Source of the DNA: Algisphaera sp039180025
Lineage (GTDB): Bacteria > Planctomycetota > Phycisphaerae > Phycisphaerales > Phycisphaeraceae
Direction of reading: 5' to 3'
Assembly (NCBI GenBank): GCA_039180025.1
Contig: JBCDDZ010000015.1
Span: 1 to 64,000 of the forward strand
Length of the DNA stretch: 64,000 bases
Shown here: positions 1-8,096 of the stretch, piece by piece
Position numbering within the stretch: position 1 is the first letter of the stretch
How the letters are laid out: each line of letters begins with the position of its first letter
Program-made: the position numbers and the translations under genes
Notes under the pieces: generated by a model
Database searches by the model: none
What the model was told of the DNA's origin: nothing
What the model saw: the letters and a program-made list of their open reading frames with translations, nothing else

Positions 1-77
1 CACCCGCCTGCTTACCGCCGCGAGACGTTTTAAAAATCCACCCGCTCGCCCCCCACCACAGGGGCTCCCCCGCCCCT

Positions 78-112
78 GGCCGGCGGGCGCTTCGGCGTCC
101 GTCGGTTTTTTT
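78..112 (+). terminator. Rho-independent terminator of a gene left of the window
   Basis: An 11-bp stem (80-90 with 95-105, two G.U pairs) closes on a TTCG tetraloop and is followed by seven T. No gene in the window lies upstream on this strand, so it should end a transcript entering from the left. It also insulates eno. Confidence 0.7.
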
Positions 113-274
113 GATCGTCCCTGCCCCGCCCGGCAAGACAACGCCCGCCACCCTGAACGTGCTCGCCCCTCGACGGGTTTGAGGCTCCCCGCCCCGCCCG
201 GTACACTCCCGCCGCCGGGCAAACCACTCTGCCCGGCCGCTCCCGCCTCTTCTCACCCCGCCCGAGCCCGCACT

Positions 275-1576
275 ATGAGCTTTGAAATCGACATCGTCCA
301 CGGCCGCCAAGTCCTCGATTCCCGGGGGAACCCCACCGTCGAGGTCGAAGTCCATCTGGGCGACGGCACCGTCGGCCGCGCGATGGTCCCGTCCGGGGCG
401 TCCACCGGCGAAAACGAAGCCGTCGAGCTCCGCGACGGCGACGACAACTACTACCTCGGTAAGTCCGTGGTCAAGGCCGTCGACAACGTCAACCTCGAGA
501 TCGCCCCCGAGCTGATGGGCCTCGACGCCCGCGATCAGGAATACATCGACAAGGTCATGCTCGACCTCGACGGCAGCCCCAACAAGTCCAAGCTCGGGGC
601 CAACGCGATCCTGGGCGTCTCCATGGCCGTCGCCCACGCCGCCGCCGAGTCCTCCGGGCTCCCCCTCTACCGTTACCTCGGCGGCAGCGGCGCCAAGGTG
701 CTCCCGGTCCCCATGCTCAATATCCTCAACGGCGGGAAGCACGCCGACAACACCGTCGACTTCCAAGAGTTTATGATCCAGCCCTGGGGCTTCGACAACT
801 TCGCCGACGCGATGCACGCCGGGGTGAAGATCTACCACGGCCTCAAGTCCGTGCTCAAGAAAAACGGCCTGTCCACCGCCGTCGGCGACGAGGGCGGCTT
901 CGCCCCGGACCTCAAGTCCAACGAAGACGCGCTGAAGTACATCGAAGAGGCCACCGAAAAAGCCGGCTACAAGTGGGGCGAACAGATCTTCGTCGCCCTC
1001 GACCCCGCCACGTCGGAGCTCTGGAACGAAGCCGCGAAAGACGGCAAGGAAGGGTACAAGTTCTTCTCCAGCAGCCAGGAGATCATCAGCTCGACCGAGA
1101 TGGCCGACTACTGGGCCGACTGGTGCAAGAAATACCCCATTCGCTCGATCGAGGACGGCCTGGCCGAGAACGACTGGGCCGGCTGGAAAACCCTCACCGA
1201 CAAGCTCGGCGAAACCGTCCAGCTCGTCGGCGACGACCTGTTTGTCACCAACAAAGACTTCCTGCAGCGCGGCATCGACGAAGGCTGCGGCAACTCGATC
1301 CTCGTCAAGGTCAACCAGATCGGCACCCTCTCCGAGACGTTCGACGCGGTCGGCCTGGCCATGCGTAACAAATACTCCGCGGTGCTTTCGCACCGCTCGG
1401 GCGAGACCGAGGACGCGACCATCGCCGACCTCGCCGTCGCGACCAACTGCGGCCAGATTAAGACCGGCGCCCCCTGCCGCAGCGACCGCAACGCGAAGTA
1501 CAACCAGCTCATCCGCATCGCGGAAGAACTCGGCGATAACGCCGTCTACGGCAGCACGACCTGGACCAAGGGCTAA
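275..1576 (+). CDS. eno: Enolase (phosphopyruvate hydratase)
   Basis: This enzyme converts 2-phosphoglycerate to phosphoenolpyruvate in cytoplasmic glycolysis. The protein has 433 residues, normal for a bacterial enolase. It begins with the typical segment containing VLDSRGNPTVEVEV. The mobile loop SGASTG lies at residues 40-45, the conserved SHRSGET at about 372-378, and the metal-binding acidic residues sit in SIEDGLAENDW and LVGDDLFVTN. The open frame extends 96 bases further upstream, but the family alignment begins at the ATG at 275 (MSFEIDIVHGRQ). No Shine-Dalgarno motif is visible before it. It stands alone between two terminators, so it is probably transcribed singly. Confidence 0.97.
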   Translation: MSFEIDIVHGRQVLDSRGNPTVEVEVHLGDGTVGRAMVPSGASTGENEAVELRDGDDNYYLGKSVVKAVDNVNLEIAPELMGLDARDQEYIDKVMLDLDGSPNKSKLGANAILGVSMAVAHAAAESSGLPLYRYLGGSGAKVLPVPMLNILNGGKHADNTVDFQEFMIQPWGFDNFADAMHAGVKIYHGLKSVLKKNGLSTAVGDEGGFAPDLKSNEDALKYIEEATEKAGYKWGEQIFVALDPATSELWNEAAKDGKEGYKFFSSSQEIISSTEMADYWADWCKKYPIRSIEDGLAENDWAGWKTLTDKLGETVQLVGDDLFVTNKDFLQRGIDEGCGNSILVKVNQIGTLSETFDAVGLAMRNKYSAVLSHRSGETEDATIADLAVATNCGQIKTGAPCRSDRNAKYNQLIRIAEELGDNAVYGSTTWTKG

Positions 1577-1609
1577 CCAGCGCTCCCGTCCACACCCGAT
1601 CGCTTGATG

Positions 1610-1640
1610 AGCCCGCGGCCTCACGCCGCGGGCTTTTTCT
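1610..1640 (+). terminator. Rho-independent terminator after eno
   Basis: A perfect 10-bp stem (1610-1619 with 1625-1634), a five-base loop and a T tract lie 33 bases after the enolase stop codon. Confidence 0.85.
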
Positions 1641-1684
1641 TGGTCTGCGGGGTCACGCCCGCTCGACGCCGACGGCCGCGGCGT

Positions 1685-1690
1685 TACCAT
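1685..1690 (+). promoter_or_regulatory. Candidate -10 hexamer of a leaderless transcript (M48 gene)
   Basis: TACCAT ends six bases before the ATG at 1697, the spacing at which transcription would begin on the start codon. No ribosome binding site precedes the ATG and no good -35 is visible. It is one of about ten similar cases in the window. Confidence 0.4.
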
Positions 1691-1696
1691 CCGTGG

Positions 1697-3205
1697 ATGG
1701 CTCTGCCCCGATACTTCGTCTCTGTCGCCGCGGCCCTGGTGTTCGCCGCGGGCTGTTCCACTGGCCCTGAATGGGACCGCCGCGTCGGGGATGAGAACGC
1801 CCCCAAACTCCTCGCCGCGTTTGGCCAGCTCTCGAACCCCGAGCTTACGGCCTACGTCGATTCCGTGGGCCGCCGCCTGACCGAGCAGCTCCCCGACTCG
1901 CCGTTCGACTACCGCTTTACCCTCCTCGATACCGAGACGCCGAACGCCTTCGCGCTGCCCGGCGGGCACATCTATGTCACCCGTGGGCTCCTGCCGCTGC
2001 TGAATTCGGAAGACGAGCTCGCCGCGGTCCTGGCCCACGAGATCATCCACAGCGAGTCCCGCCACGCCGCCCACCAGCACGACCGGGCCATCCTGCCCAG
2101 CGTCTTGTCTGCCCCGGGCCGTATGCTCGGGCGGGTGGTCCCCGAGGCCGGCACGATCCTCGCCTCTCCCTGGCAGGTCGCCGGCGGGGCGTTTCTCGCG
2201 GCCCACTCCCGTGAACACGAACACCAGGCGGACCGCTTGGGGCAGAACCTCAGCGCCGCCGCCGGCTACGACCCCGCCGCCATGCCCCGGTTCCTCACTC
2301 AGCTCGCCGCCCACCAAGCGACGCTTGTCTCGAACCCGCGCAGCCCCACCCTCTTCGACACGCACCCGCTCACCCCGCGGCGTATCGCGCTGACCCGGCA
2401 GAACGCTGCCGCACTCGCGGGCCCGCCGTCGACCCGTTCGACCGCTACCCGCACCACCGACCCCGCCCCGCCACCGCCCGATCCCGCGTTTCTCGACCGA
2501 CTCAACGGGATCGTGGTCGGTCCCGACCCCGCCCGCGGCCTCTTCCGCGGCCCCCGTTTCCTCCACCCCGATCAGCGGTTTGCGGTCACCCTCCCCGCGG
2601 GGTGGCGGCCGCTGAACACCCGCCAGGCCTTCGGGGGCGTCGCTCCCGACGGGGGCGCCCTTGTGCTCTTCCCCACCGCCGCCGCCCCGGAAAGCTCGCC
2701 CTCGGCGGCGGGCCCCTCGGCCTTCGATCCCACCGCCGCGGCTCAGCCGCTGATCGACGCCTTGAACAAGCAGGAGATCCCGCTACTGATCAACACCGTG
2801 ACGACCCACCACGGCCGGCCTCGGCACCATCTGCGCTTCGCCGCCGGCACCCTCGACGACGGACAGACCCTGGTGCTCGATCTGCTCTGGACCGTCCACG
2901 GGGATCGCCTCTACACGCAAATCGGCGCGGCACCGCGGGACCGGCTACCGCTGCTCGACGCCGTCGCTGCCTCCTTCGGCCCGCTCCCCCGCGACGAAAG
3001 CGACCGCATCACGGTCCGCCGGCTGCGCACGGTCCGCGTTTCGGATGAGGCCGTCAACACCCTCCGCGCCTTCGCCGGCCTGCCCGGCATCGCCGCCTCG
3101 GTCGAAGAGCTTGCCGCTTACAACGCGACCACCCCCGAGACGTCCCTCGCGCCCGACCGCCCGGTCAAGCTGGTGTTCACCGAACCCTACCGCGTCGCGC
3201 CTTAA
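1697..3205 (+). CDS. M48-family zinc metalloprotease, lipoprotein
   Basis: This is a predicted envelope metalloprotease of the M48 (BepA/YfgC-like) family, which acts in outer-membrane protein quality control. The 502-residue product starts with a lipoprotein signal peptide whose lipobox FAAGC places the lipidated cysteine at residue 20. The zinc motif HEIIH is at 114-118, and the third ligand is probably Glu175 in SREHEHQADRLG. The last 220 residues form a second domain that includes a segment starting RITVRRLRTVRV, reminiscent of the C-terminal domain of other planctomycete M48 proteins. The ATG at 1697 is preferred over in-frame codons from 1604 because it gives the complete signal peptide and follows a -10-like hexamer. 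The substrate is unknown. Confidence 0.88.
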   Translation: MALPRYFVSVAAALVFAAGCSTGPEWDRRVGDENAPKLLAAFGQLSNPELTAYVDSVGRRLTEQLPDSPFDYRFTLLDTETPNAFALPGGHIYVTRGLLPLLNSEDELAAVLAHEIIHSESRHAAHQHDRAILPSVLSAPGRMLGRVVPEAGTILASPWQVAGGAFLAAHSREHEHQADRLGQNLSAAAGYDPAAMPRFLTQLAAHQATLVSNPRSPTLFDTHPLTPRRIALTRQNAAALAGPPSTRSTATRTTDPAPPPPDPAFLDRLNGIVVGPDPARGLFRGPRFLHPDQRFAVTLPAGWRPLNTRQAFGGVAPDGGALVLFPTAAAPESSPSAAGPSAFDPTAAAQPLIDALNKQEIPLLINTVTTHHGRPRHHLRFAAGTLDDGQTLVLDLLWTVHGDRLYTQIGAAPRDRLPLLDAVAASFGPLPRDESDRITVRRLRTVRVSDEAVNTLRAFAGLPGIAASVEELAAYNATTPETSLAPDRPVKLVFTEPYRVAP

Positions 3206-3272
3206 TCGAAACCTCCGGGACATCGTCCGCGCCCCGGCTGCTCGATCGGGAAACGCTGCTGCCGGCCGTGTG

Positions 3273-3312
3273 AAAAAAAACGAAACGCCCCGCGGCCGAA
3301 ACCGCGGGGCGT
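3273..3312 (-). terminator. Rho-independent terminator of rnpB
   Basis: A perfect 11-bp inverted repeat (3285-3295 with 3302-3312) is followed, reading the minus strand, by TTCG and eight T. It lies 14 bases beyond the 3' end of the RNase P RNA. Confidence 0.85.
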
Positions 3313-3352
3313 GTCCGTTTTCAAAGGTGTGGACCGTAAGCCGAATTCTGTT

Positions 3353-3427
3353 CCCCCCTCGGAAGCGTTCGGTCCCGCCGGGTCCGCGGACGGCCCGGGC
3401 AGGGGGACGGAAAACTTCCGAGGGGGG
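3353..3427 (-). repeat. Extra hairpin in rnpB between P2 and P4 (P19 position)
   Basis: A perfect 13-bp inverted repeat (3353-3365 with 3415-3427) sits exactly between the 3' strands of P2 and P4, where E. coli has only a few bases. Helix P19 occurs at this position in some bacteria. Its arms contain the CGGAAG / CTTCCG and G-run motif seen elsewhere in the window. Confidence 0.7.
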
Positions 3428-3617
3428 GACGGCCATTTCTCTAGGCCCGCGGTTACCCACGGGCTCAAGCACCCTACCCGCTCCCAAACCCACGGACCGT
3501 GGGCCGAAACGACGGATCGCTTCGCAGGGGCTGTTTGGGCTTGCACGCGGTGGGGCTTGCCGTGCCACGCCTGTCACCAGACGTGCGGTGCGCTCTTACC
3601 GCACCATTTCAACCTTA

Positions 3618-3688
3618 CCCCCGGAAGCGGCGACTGCGTTACGCGAGGCGACGGAGCCTGCGGCAGCGAGAGTCGCTGCTTCCGGGGG
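3618..3688 (-). repeat. Enlarged hairpin at the P9 position of rnpB
   Basis: The arms 3618-3634 and 3672-3688 form a 17-bp stem with one G.T pair. It lies between the ACCGCC and AGGTTGAAATGG segments where the short P9 hairpin normally sits. The arms begin with CCCCCGGAAGC, the same motif as the interspersed repeats. Confidence 0.65.
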
Positions 3689-3879
3689 CGGTATATTTTC
3701 TGTGGCGCTGTCCCTACACCCGCGGTTCCCCACGGGCGCGGTGGGCGTTACCCACCACCGTGTCCTGTCGTGTTCGGACTTTCCTCGTAGCGATCGGTGC
3801 GATCGCCCCGCGGCCGTCACGTCCACACCCTGTTATCGTATCTGCCCGAACGCCACGCCGCCACGACCGGAACCCCACC

Positions 3880-4884
3880 ATCGCCCCGCCCGACCTCCAC
3901 CCCGATTTTCCCGTACCAGAGATCACGGTCTGGACCAGCCCGGAACGGGCCTCGCTCGCCGGCGAGTTGCTGGACCTGATGGGGGCCGCGGTCCATCCGA
4001 TCGGCGTGGGCGGGCCGCGCTCGACCGAGCTCGACACGCTGAGCAAGCGTCTGGGCTGCCCGGCGGAGCACGACTTCCGCAAGCTCCGGATCGACCGACC
4101 CGCGGCTTTCATCCTGGTGCTTTCTCTGCGCGACGCCAAGCTCGACGACCTGGTCGCTGCCGCCGACGCGGGCACCCGTATCCTCACCCTCGAGCCCCCC
4201 GCCGCCGAGTGGGCCGAGCTCGACACCGCCCAGACCCCCGGCCAGCCGGGCGCGATCACCACCGTGCCGGCCTTTACCCGGTGCCCCGGCTTCCTCGACG
4301 CCGCCGACCCCCACGAACAACTCACCCCCCCGCAACTGGTCCGTTTCTCGAGCCTCGGCCGACCGACCGACGGGTCGCTGCTGGCCCGCCTGGTCGACGC
4401 CTGGCTCGCCGTCCTCGAGTTCACCGAACTGCCCGAAACCGTCACCGCGTCGCTCTCCGGGCCCGCCGCCGGGCCACGGCAGATCAGCGGCCTGCTCGCC
4501 GCCCACGCCACCACGCCTCAAGGCGGGGCGGTCCTTCTCGAAGCGGCCAACGCCGCGCCGCAAACCCGACGCGAGCTCTCGGTGCTCTCCCGCTCGGCTC
4601 ACCTCCGCGTGACCGACGACCGGTACCAACTGCTCCACGCCGACGGCCACGTCCTCGACGCCAGCGAACCCGCCGCGCCGTCCGCCGACCACGCCTTCCG
4701 GGCCCCGACCTCTTTCGCCGATCTCGTCACCCACCAGTGGGGCGCCCTGCTCCACCGCCCCCCCCCGCCGCCCCAGCACGACGCGCAGACCCTTGCCCTG
4801 GCCTGCGTCCACGCCTGCCTCCTCTCAGCCAAAACCGGCCAGCCCGAACGGCCCGCTACCCTGCTCAGCCTCGCCCGTTCGTAA
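3880..4884 (+). CDS. Hypothetical protein with no standard start codon outside rnpB
   Basis: I do not recognise this protein. The coding frame from about 3880 to 4884 has strongly biased codon use and folds sensibly (alternating strands and helices, no signal peptide, no membrane segment), giving up to 334 residues. The N-terminal part around ITVWTSPERASLAGELLDL and HPIGVGGPRSTELDTL suggests a Rossmann-like fold, perhaps remotely like Gfo/Idh oxidoreductases, but there is no clear dinucleotide motif. Start choice is a problem. Between the divergent rnpB 5' end (3830) and 3966 the frame has no ATG, GTG or TTG. Candidates are ATC at 3880, TTG at 3967 and ATG at 3979; the GTG near 3759 lies inside rnpB. 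I list 3880 provisionally. Confidence 0.6.
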   Translation: MAPPDLHPDFPVPEITVWTSPERASLAGELLDLMGAAVHPIGVGGPRSTELDTLSKRLGCPAEHDFRKLRIDRPAAFILVLSLRDAKLDDLVAAADAGTRILTLEPPAAEWAELDTAQTPGQPGAITTVPAFTRCPGFLDAADPHEQLTPPQLVRFSSLGRPTDGSLLARLVDAWLAVLEFTELPETVTASLSGPAAGPRQISGLLAAHATTPQGGAVLLEAANAAPQTRRELSVLSRSAHLRVTDDRYQLLHADGHVLDASEPAAPSADHAFRAPTSFADLVTHQWGALLHRPPPPPQHDAQTLALACVHACLLSAKTGQPERPATLLSLARS

Positions 4885-5196
4885 CCCCGGCCCCGGGTCC
4901 GCCGCCGCGGCGCCGCCTTGACACCGCGCGGCATCGCCTTACACTTGCCTCCGGATCGGTCCGATCGTGACGCGTGTGCGGCACGGACAACGGCCCCCGG
5001 TATCGACGATGCGTCTGCTCTAAAAAAAGTAGACCCTCGTCGAACCCGGCCCCAGGGCAGCCCAGCCCGATCCGATGCCGGACCCTCTCTCGTGTCGCCG
5101 CTCCCGCGGTGGCCGCCGAGGGTCGATGCTTTCCCCCGTTTTCTTTCCGATTCGCGGCTTGCCGCAGCCACGGAAGACCCGGAGGGGACGACCTTA
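4885..5196. other. Intergenic spacer without recognised features
   Basis: These 312 bases separate the hypothetical gene from tRNA-Gln. I see no convincing frame, RNA family or terminator. The promoter of the tRNA probably lies at its right end. Confidence 0.5.
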
Positions 5197-5268
5197 GGCC
5201 CATGGTGTAATCGGCAACACTCTAGTTTTTGGTACTAGCATTCTAGGTTCGAGTCCTAGTGGGCCTGT
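5197..5268 (+). tRNA. tRNA-Gln (anticodon TTG)
   Basis: All four arms pair. The acceptor stem is 5197-5203 with 5261-5267. The D stem is GTGT with ACAC. The anticodon stem CTAGT/ACTAG encloses a seven-base loop with TTG at 5230-5232. The T stem CTAGG/CCTAG encloses TTCGAGT. G5268 is the discriminator. The CCA tail is not encoded, so it must be added by nucleotidyltransferase. Confidence 0.95.
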
Positions 5269-5281
5269 TCGCCTCATCCCG

Positions 5282-5347
5282 GAACACCCCCGGAACACCC
5301 CCGAAACATCCCCGGAACATCCCCGGAATACCTCCGGAGTACGCCGC
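5282..5347. repeat. 11-bp tandem repeat, six units (GGAACACCCCC type)
   Basis: Six consecutive 11-base units follow the tRNA without interruption. The first two are identical (GGAACACCCCC), then GAAACATCCCC, GGAACATCCCC, GGAATACCTCC and a decayed GGAGTACGCC-type unit. The order suggests expansion at the left end. It lies in the 5' leader of the glmU-like gene. Confidence 0.9.
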
Positions 5348-5387
5348 CGCTCTCGAGGGATCCCCGGTTTCCACCCAACCCCCCGCC

Positions 5388-6269
5388 ATGGATCTTGCCA
5401 TTTCGCCTTTGAACCCCGAAAGCGTTCCGCCCCCCTCGGCCATCCTTCTCGCTGCCGGCAAAGGTACGCGGATGGGCAGCGACCTGCCCAAGGTTCTGCA
5501 CCCGGTGGCCGACCGGCCGATGCTCCGCTGGGTGGTCGACGCTTGTTTCGACGCCGGGGTGGAGCGCTGCGTGGTCGTCGTGGGCTACCGGGGCGATGAG
5601 GTGCGGCGGGCGCTGGCGGACGACCCCCGCTGCGTGTTTGTCGATCAGACCCAGCAGCTCGGCACCGCCCACGCCGCGGACATGGCCCGGCCGATTTTCG
5701 AAAACCAGCCCGCCGGCGACGTCTTCGTCCTCGCCGGCGACGGCCCGCTGATCCGTGCCCAAACGCTCGCCCGCCTCCTCGAGGTCCACCGACGCACCAA
5801 AGCCGCCGCCACCCTCGCCACCGCGGTCCTCGACGATCCCTCGGGCTACGGCCGCGTCCTCCGTACCGGGAGCAGTGGTTCGGGGGGTAATTCCGGAGGG
5901 GCTTCCGGGGGGGGATTTGATCGTATTGTCGAGCAGAAGGATGCGACCCCGGCGCAGCTCGCGGTGCGTGAAGTGAACCCGAGCTATTACTGTTTCCGCA
6001 GCGACGAGCTCTTCCCGACCTTGGCCGAGGTCAGCAACACGAACCAGCAGGGCGAGTACTACCTCACCGACGTGCCGGGGCTGCTGCGCCAGCAAGGCAA
6101 GACGGTCACCCTGGTGGATGCGGTGCCCCCGCAGGATGTCCTGAGCATCAACACGCCCGAGCACCTCGCCGCGGTCGATCAGATCCTCCGGGCCCGCCTC
6201 GGATCCGCCCCCACCCCCGCCGCCGCCCCCGGGAAACCGGCCGGGCCCTCCGCCGGAGCCCCGTCATGA
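5388..6269 (+). CDS. glmU: UDP-N-acetylglucosamine pyrophosphorylase, single-domain GlmU
   Basis: This nucleotidyltransferase makes UDP-GlcNAc from GlcNAc-1-phosphate and UTP for envelope glycans. The GlmU N-terminal signature LAAGKGTRMGSDLPKVLHPV is at residues 21-40, followed by QLGTAHAA, GDGPLI, a VNPSYYCF segment and NQQGEYYLTDV. At 293 residues it ends where bifunctional GlmU (about 450) continues into the left-handed beta-helix acetyltransferase, so only uridylyltransferase activity is expected. A Gly/Ser-rich insert (about residues 160-178) replaces the short loop after GYGR and is encoded by a TTCCGGGGG-type repeat. The ATG at 5388 is chosen because the upstream frame is tandem repeat. 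Its stop overlaps the prs start (ATGA). Confidence 0.88.
   Translation: MDLAISPLNPESVPPPSAILLAAGKGTRMGSDLPKVLHPVADRPMLRWVVDACFDAGVERCVVVVGYRGDEVRRALADDPRCVFVDQTQQLGTAHAADMARPIFENQPAGDVFVLAGDGPLIRAQTLARLLEVHRRTKAAATLATAVLDDPSGYGRVLRTGSSGSGGNSGGASGGGFDRIVEQKDATPAQLAVREVNPSYYCFRSDELFPTLAEVSNTNQQGEYYLTDVPGLLRQQGKTVTLVDAVPPQDVLSINTPEHLAAVDQILRARLGSAPTPAAAPGKPAGPSAGAPS
5879..5914 (+). repeat. TTCCGGGGG-type repeat inside the glmU-like gene
   Basis: G-run units (TTCGGGGGG, TTCCGGAGGGG, TTCCGGGGGGGG) occur in tandem in frame and encode the Gly/Ser loop. The same motif occurs in rnpB hairpins and at 24441-24484. Confidence 0.6.
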
Positions 6270-7252
6270 GCCAGGCCGACCGCGACCACATCAAGATTTT
6301 CTCGGGCCGGGCCAGCCGTGCCCTCGCCGAAGCCATGTGCAAGCACCTGGAATTGCCCATCGGGCAAGGGCATACCGACATCTTCCCGGACGGCGAACTG
6401 CTCGTAAAGATCGAGGAAGACGTCCGCGGCCGAGACTGTTTCGTCGTCCAGTCGACCCACCACCCGGTGAACGCGCACCTGATGGAACTACTCATCTACA
6501 TCGACTGCCTCAAGCGCGCTTCGGCCGAGCGGATCACCGCGGTCATCCCGTATTTCGGCTACGCCCGGCAGGACCGCAAAGACGAAGGCCGCACGCCGAT
6601 CACCGCGAAGCTCGTCGCCAACCTGATCACCGCCGCCGGGGCCGACCGCGTGCTCGCGCTGGACCTCCACGCCGCGCAGATCCAGGGCTTCTTCGACATC
6701 CCCGTCGACCACATGTCCGCCTCGCCGGTCCTGCTCAAACACCTCGCCCAGACGCGCGAGGCCATGAGCCCGCTCTGCGTGGTCAGCCCCGACCCGGGCA
6801 ACGTGAAAGTCGCCGGCGTAGTCGCCAACGCGCTCGACGCCGACTTCGCGATTATCGACAAACGCCGCAAGTCCGGCACCGAGGTCCAGTCCTCCAACAT
6901 CATCGGCGACGTCACCGACAAAAACGTCCTCATGGTCGACGACATGATCTCGACCGCCGGCACGATCTGCGAGGCCGCAAAGCTGGTCAAAAAACACGGG
7001 GCCAAGGACATCGTCGTCGCCGCCACCCACGCGGTCCTGGTCGGTCTCGCCATGGAACGGATCGCCGATTCGCCCATCAACCGCGTGATCGTTACCGACA
7101 CGATCCCCTGCACCCACCGCTGCGACGCCATCGCCGACAAACTCACCGAACTGACCGTCGCCGAGCTGCTCGGCCAGGCGATCCACAACATCCACCACAA
7201 CCAATCCGTCTCCAGCCTGTTCCGGAAAGGCGTCGACGGTGCGAAGAGATAG
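6266..7252 (+). CDS. prs: Ribose-phosphate pyrophosphokinase (PRPP synthetase)
   Basis: The enzyme transfers pyrophosphate from ATP to ribose-5-phosphate, making PRPP for purine, pyrimidine, histidine and tryptophan synthesis; users such as purF, hisG and trpE lie elsewhere in the window. The 328-residue product has typical Prs motifs: FPDGE, the flexible-loop region YARQDRKDEGRTPITAKL, DLHAAQIQGFF, SPDPGNVK, and the PRPP-binding loop MVDDMISTAGTI. The ATG overlaps the stop of the glmU-like gene by four bases, so the two are translationally coupled. That pairing (UDP-GlcNAc and PRPP enzymes) is common in bacteria. Confidence 0.97.
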   Translation: MSQADRDHIKIFSGRASRALAEAMCKHLELPIGQGHTDIFPDGELLVKIEEDVRGRDCFVVQSTHHPVNAHLMELLIYIDCLKRASAERITAVIPYFGYARQDRKDEGRTPITAKLVANLITAAGADRVLALDLHAAQIQGFFDIPVDHMSASPVLLKHLAQTREAMSPLCVVSPDPGNVKVAGVVANALDADFAIIDKRRKSGTEVQSSNIIGDVTDKNVLMVDDMISTAGTICEAAKLVKKHGAKDIVVAATHAVLVGLAMERIADSPINRVIVTDTIPCTHRCDAIADKLTELTVAELLGQAIHNIHHNQSVSSLFRKGVDGAKR

Positions 7253-7379
7253 GCGCTAGGCGACCACCCGCAAGCACAACAAACCCCGAAATTTCTCCTA
7301 ACGCCTAACCTCTAGCGTCCCACACCCCCGCTCTAACTCCAACAAGCCCCTACACACAAAACCCATTCAAGGAAAAGCC

Positions 7380-8018
7380 ATGTCCCAAGAAACCCCGACC
7401 CTCGAAGCCCAGACCCGAAGCAAGCTCGGTTCCCGTTACGCCATCCGCCTCCGCGAGCAGGGCCAGCTCCCCGCCGTGGTCTACGGCCACAAGCAGGACC
7501 CCGCCCACGTCGCCATCGACGCCCGTGCCCTGCACCACATCCTCCATGACGGCGCGCACCTGATCGAAGTCAGCATCGACGGCAAGGCCGAGCCCTGCCT
7601 GATTAAGGACGTCCAGTACGACTACCTCGACACCACGCCGGTTCATGTCGATCTCGCGCGGGTCGACCTCAACGAAGAGGTGGATATCGAACTCGAAGTC
7701 GCATTCACCGGCTCGCCCGCGGCCCTCAACGAAGCCGGCGCGATGCTCAGCACCCCCCACACCCAGGTGACCGTCCGCTGCAAAGCTAACGCGATCCCCG
7801 AATCCCTGACCTGCGATATCAGCGAGCTGGGCCTCGACGACTCGATCTACGTCGAAGACCTGCCGCTGCCCGAAGGCGTCAGCCTCGCCGTCGACGCGAA
7901 CTATCTCTTGGCCCAGATCGTCATCCAGCAGGCCGTCGCCGAGGACACCGCAGACGACGCCGACGGTGCAGAACCCGAGGTCATCGGCAGCAAGCCGGAC
8001 GACGGCGACGCGGAGTAA
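7380..8018 (+). CDS. rplY: 50S ribosomal protein L25 (CTC form)
   Basis: This is the 5S rRNA-binding protein L25 in its long, general-stress CTC form with a C-terminal beta domain. The 212-residue product shows the L25 N-terminal motif (TRSKLGSRYAIRLREQGQLPAVVYG), the linker HLIEVSIDG and LIKDVQYDYL, then the TL5-type domain and an acidic tail. A clear ribosome binding site (AAGGA, six bases from the ATG) supports the start. The 127-base gap after prs contains an imperfect inverted repeat built on CTAGGCG. A strong terminator follows. The rplY-pth order is widespread. Confidence 0.95.
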   Translation: MSQETPTLEAQTRSKLGSRYAIRLREQGQLPAVVYGHKQDPAHVAIDARALHHILHDGAHLIEVSIDGKAEPCLIKDVQYDYLDTTPVHVDLARVDLNEEVDIELEVAFTGSPAALNEAGAMLSTPHTQVTVRCKANAIPESLTCDISELGLDDSIYVEDLPLPEGVSLAVDANYLLAQIVIQQAVAEDTADDADGAEPEVIGSKPDDGDAE

Positions 8019-8033
8019 GTCGTTGCTTATCGC

Positions 8034-8063
8034 AGCCCCGGGTCGTCGGCCCGGGGCTCTTTT
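8034..8063 (+). terminator. Rho-independent terminator after rplY
   Basis: A 9-bp stem (8034-8042 with 8050-8058) is followed by CTTTT. It separates rplY from pth, which starts 33 bases later, and may only attenuate. Confidence 0.75.
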
Positions 8064-8096
8064 ATGCGCCCCGATCCCCGCCCCGCGAGCCCCCTC

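Larger units (their letters stand above)
3326..3830 (-). ncRNA. rnpB: RNase P RNA, bacterial type A, enlarged
   Basis: This is the catalytic RNA of ribonuclease P, which removes tRNA 5' leaders. Read on the minus strand it contains GAGGAAAGTCCGAACA (P4 5' side, near 3770-3786), GAAATGGTGCGGTAAGAGCG (P10-P12 region, near 3590-3610), GCTTGAGCC and CCTAGA around P18, and ACAGAATTCGGCTTAC (P4 3' side, near 3337-3352). The ends pair as P1 (GGTGTGGAC with GTCCACACC), and GACGGCC pairs with GGCCGTC as P2. A -10-like TACGAT at 3835-3840 fits a 5' end near 3829. At about 505 nt it is over 100 nt longer than E. coli M1 RNA, owing to two long GC hairpins listed separately. Confidence 0.95.

Noticed and set aside
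3202..3790. Several frames on both strands between the M48 gene and the hypothetical gene
   Set aside because: They lie within rnpB, whose conserved core explains the sequence.
7250..7320. Imperfect inverted repeat around CTAGGCG / CGCCTA between prs and rplY
   Set aside because: The arms are short and mismatched, with no T tract; a REP-like element cannot be shown from a single copy.
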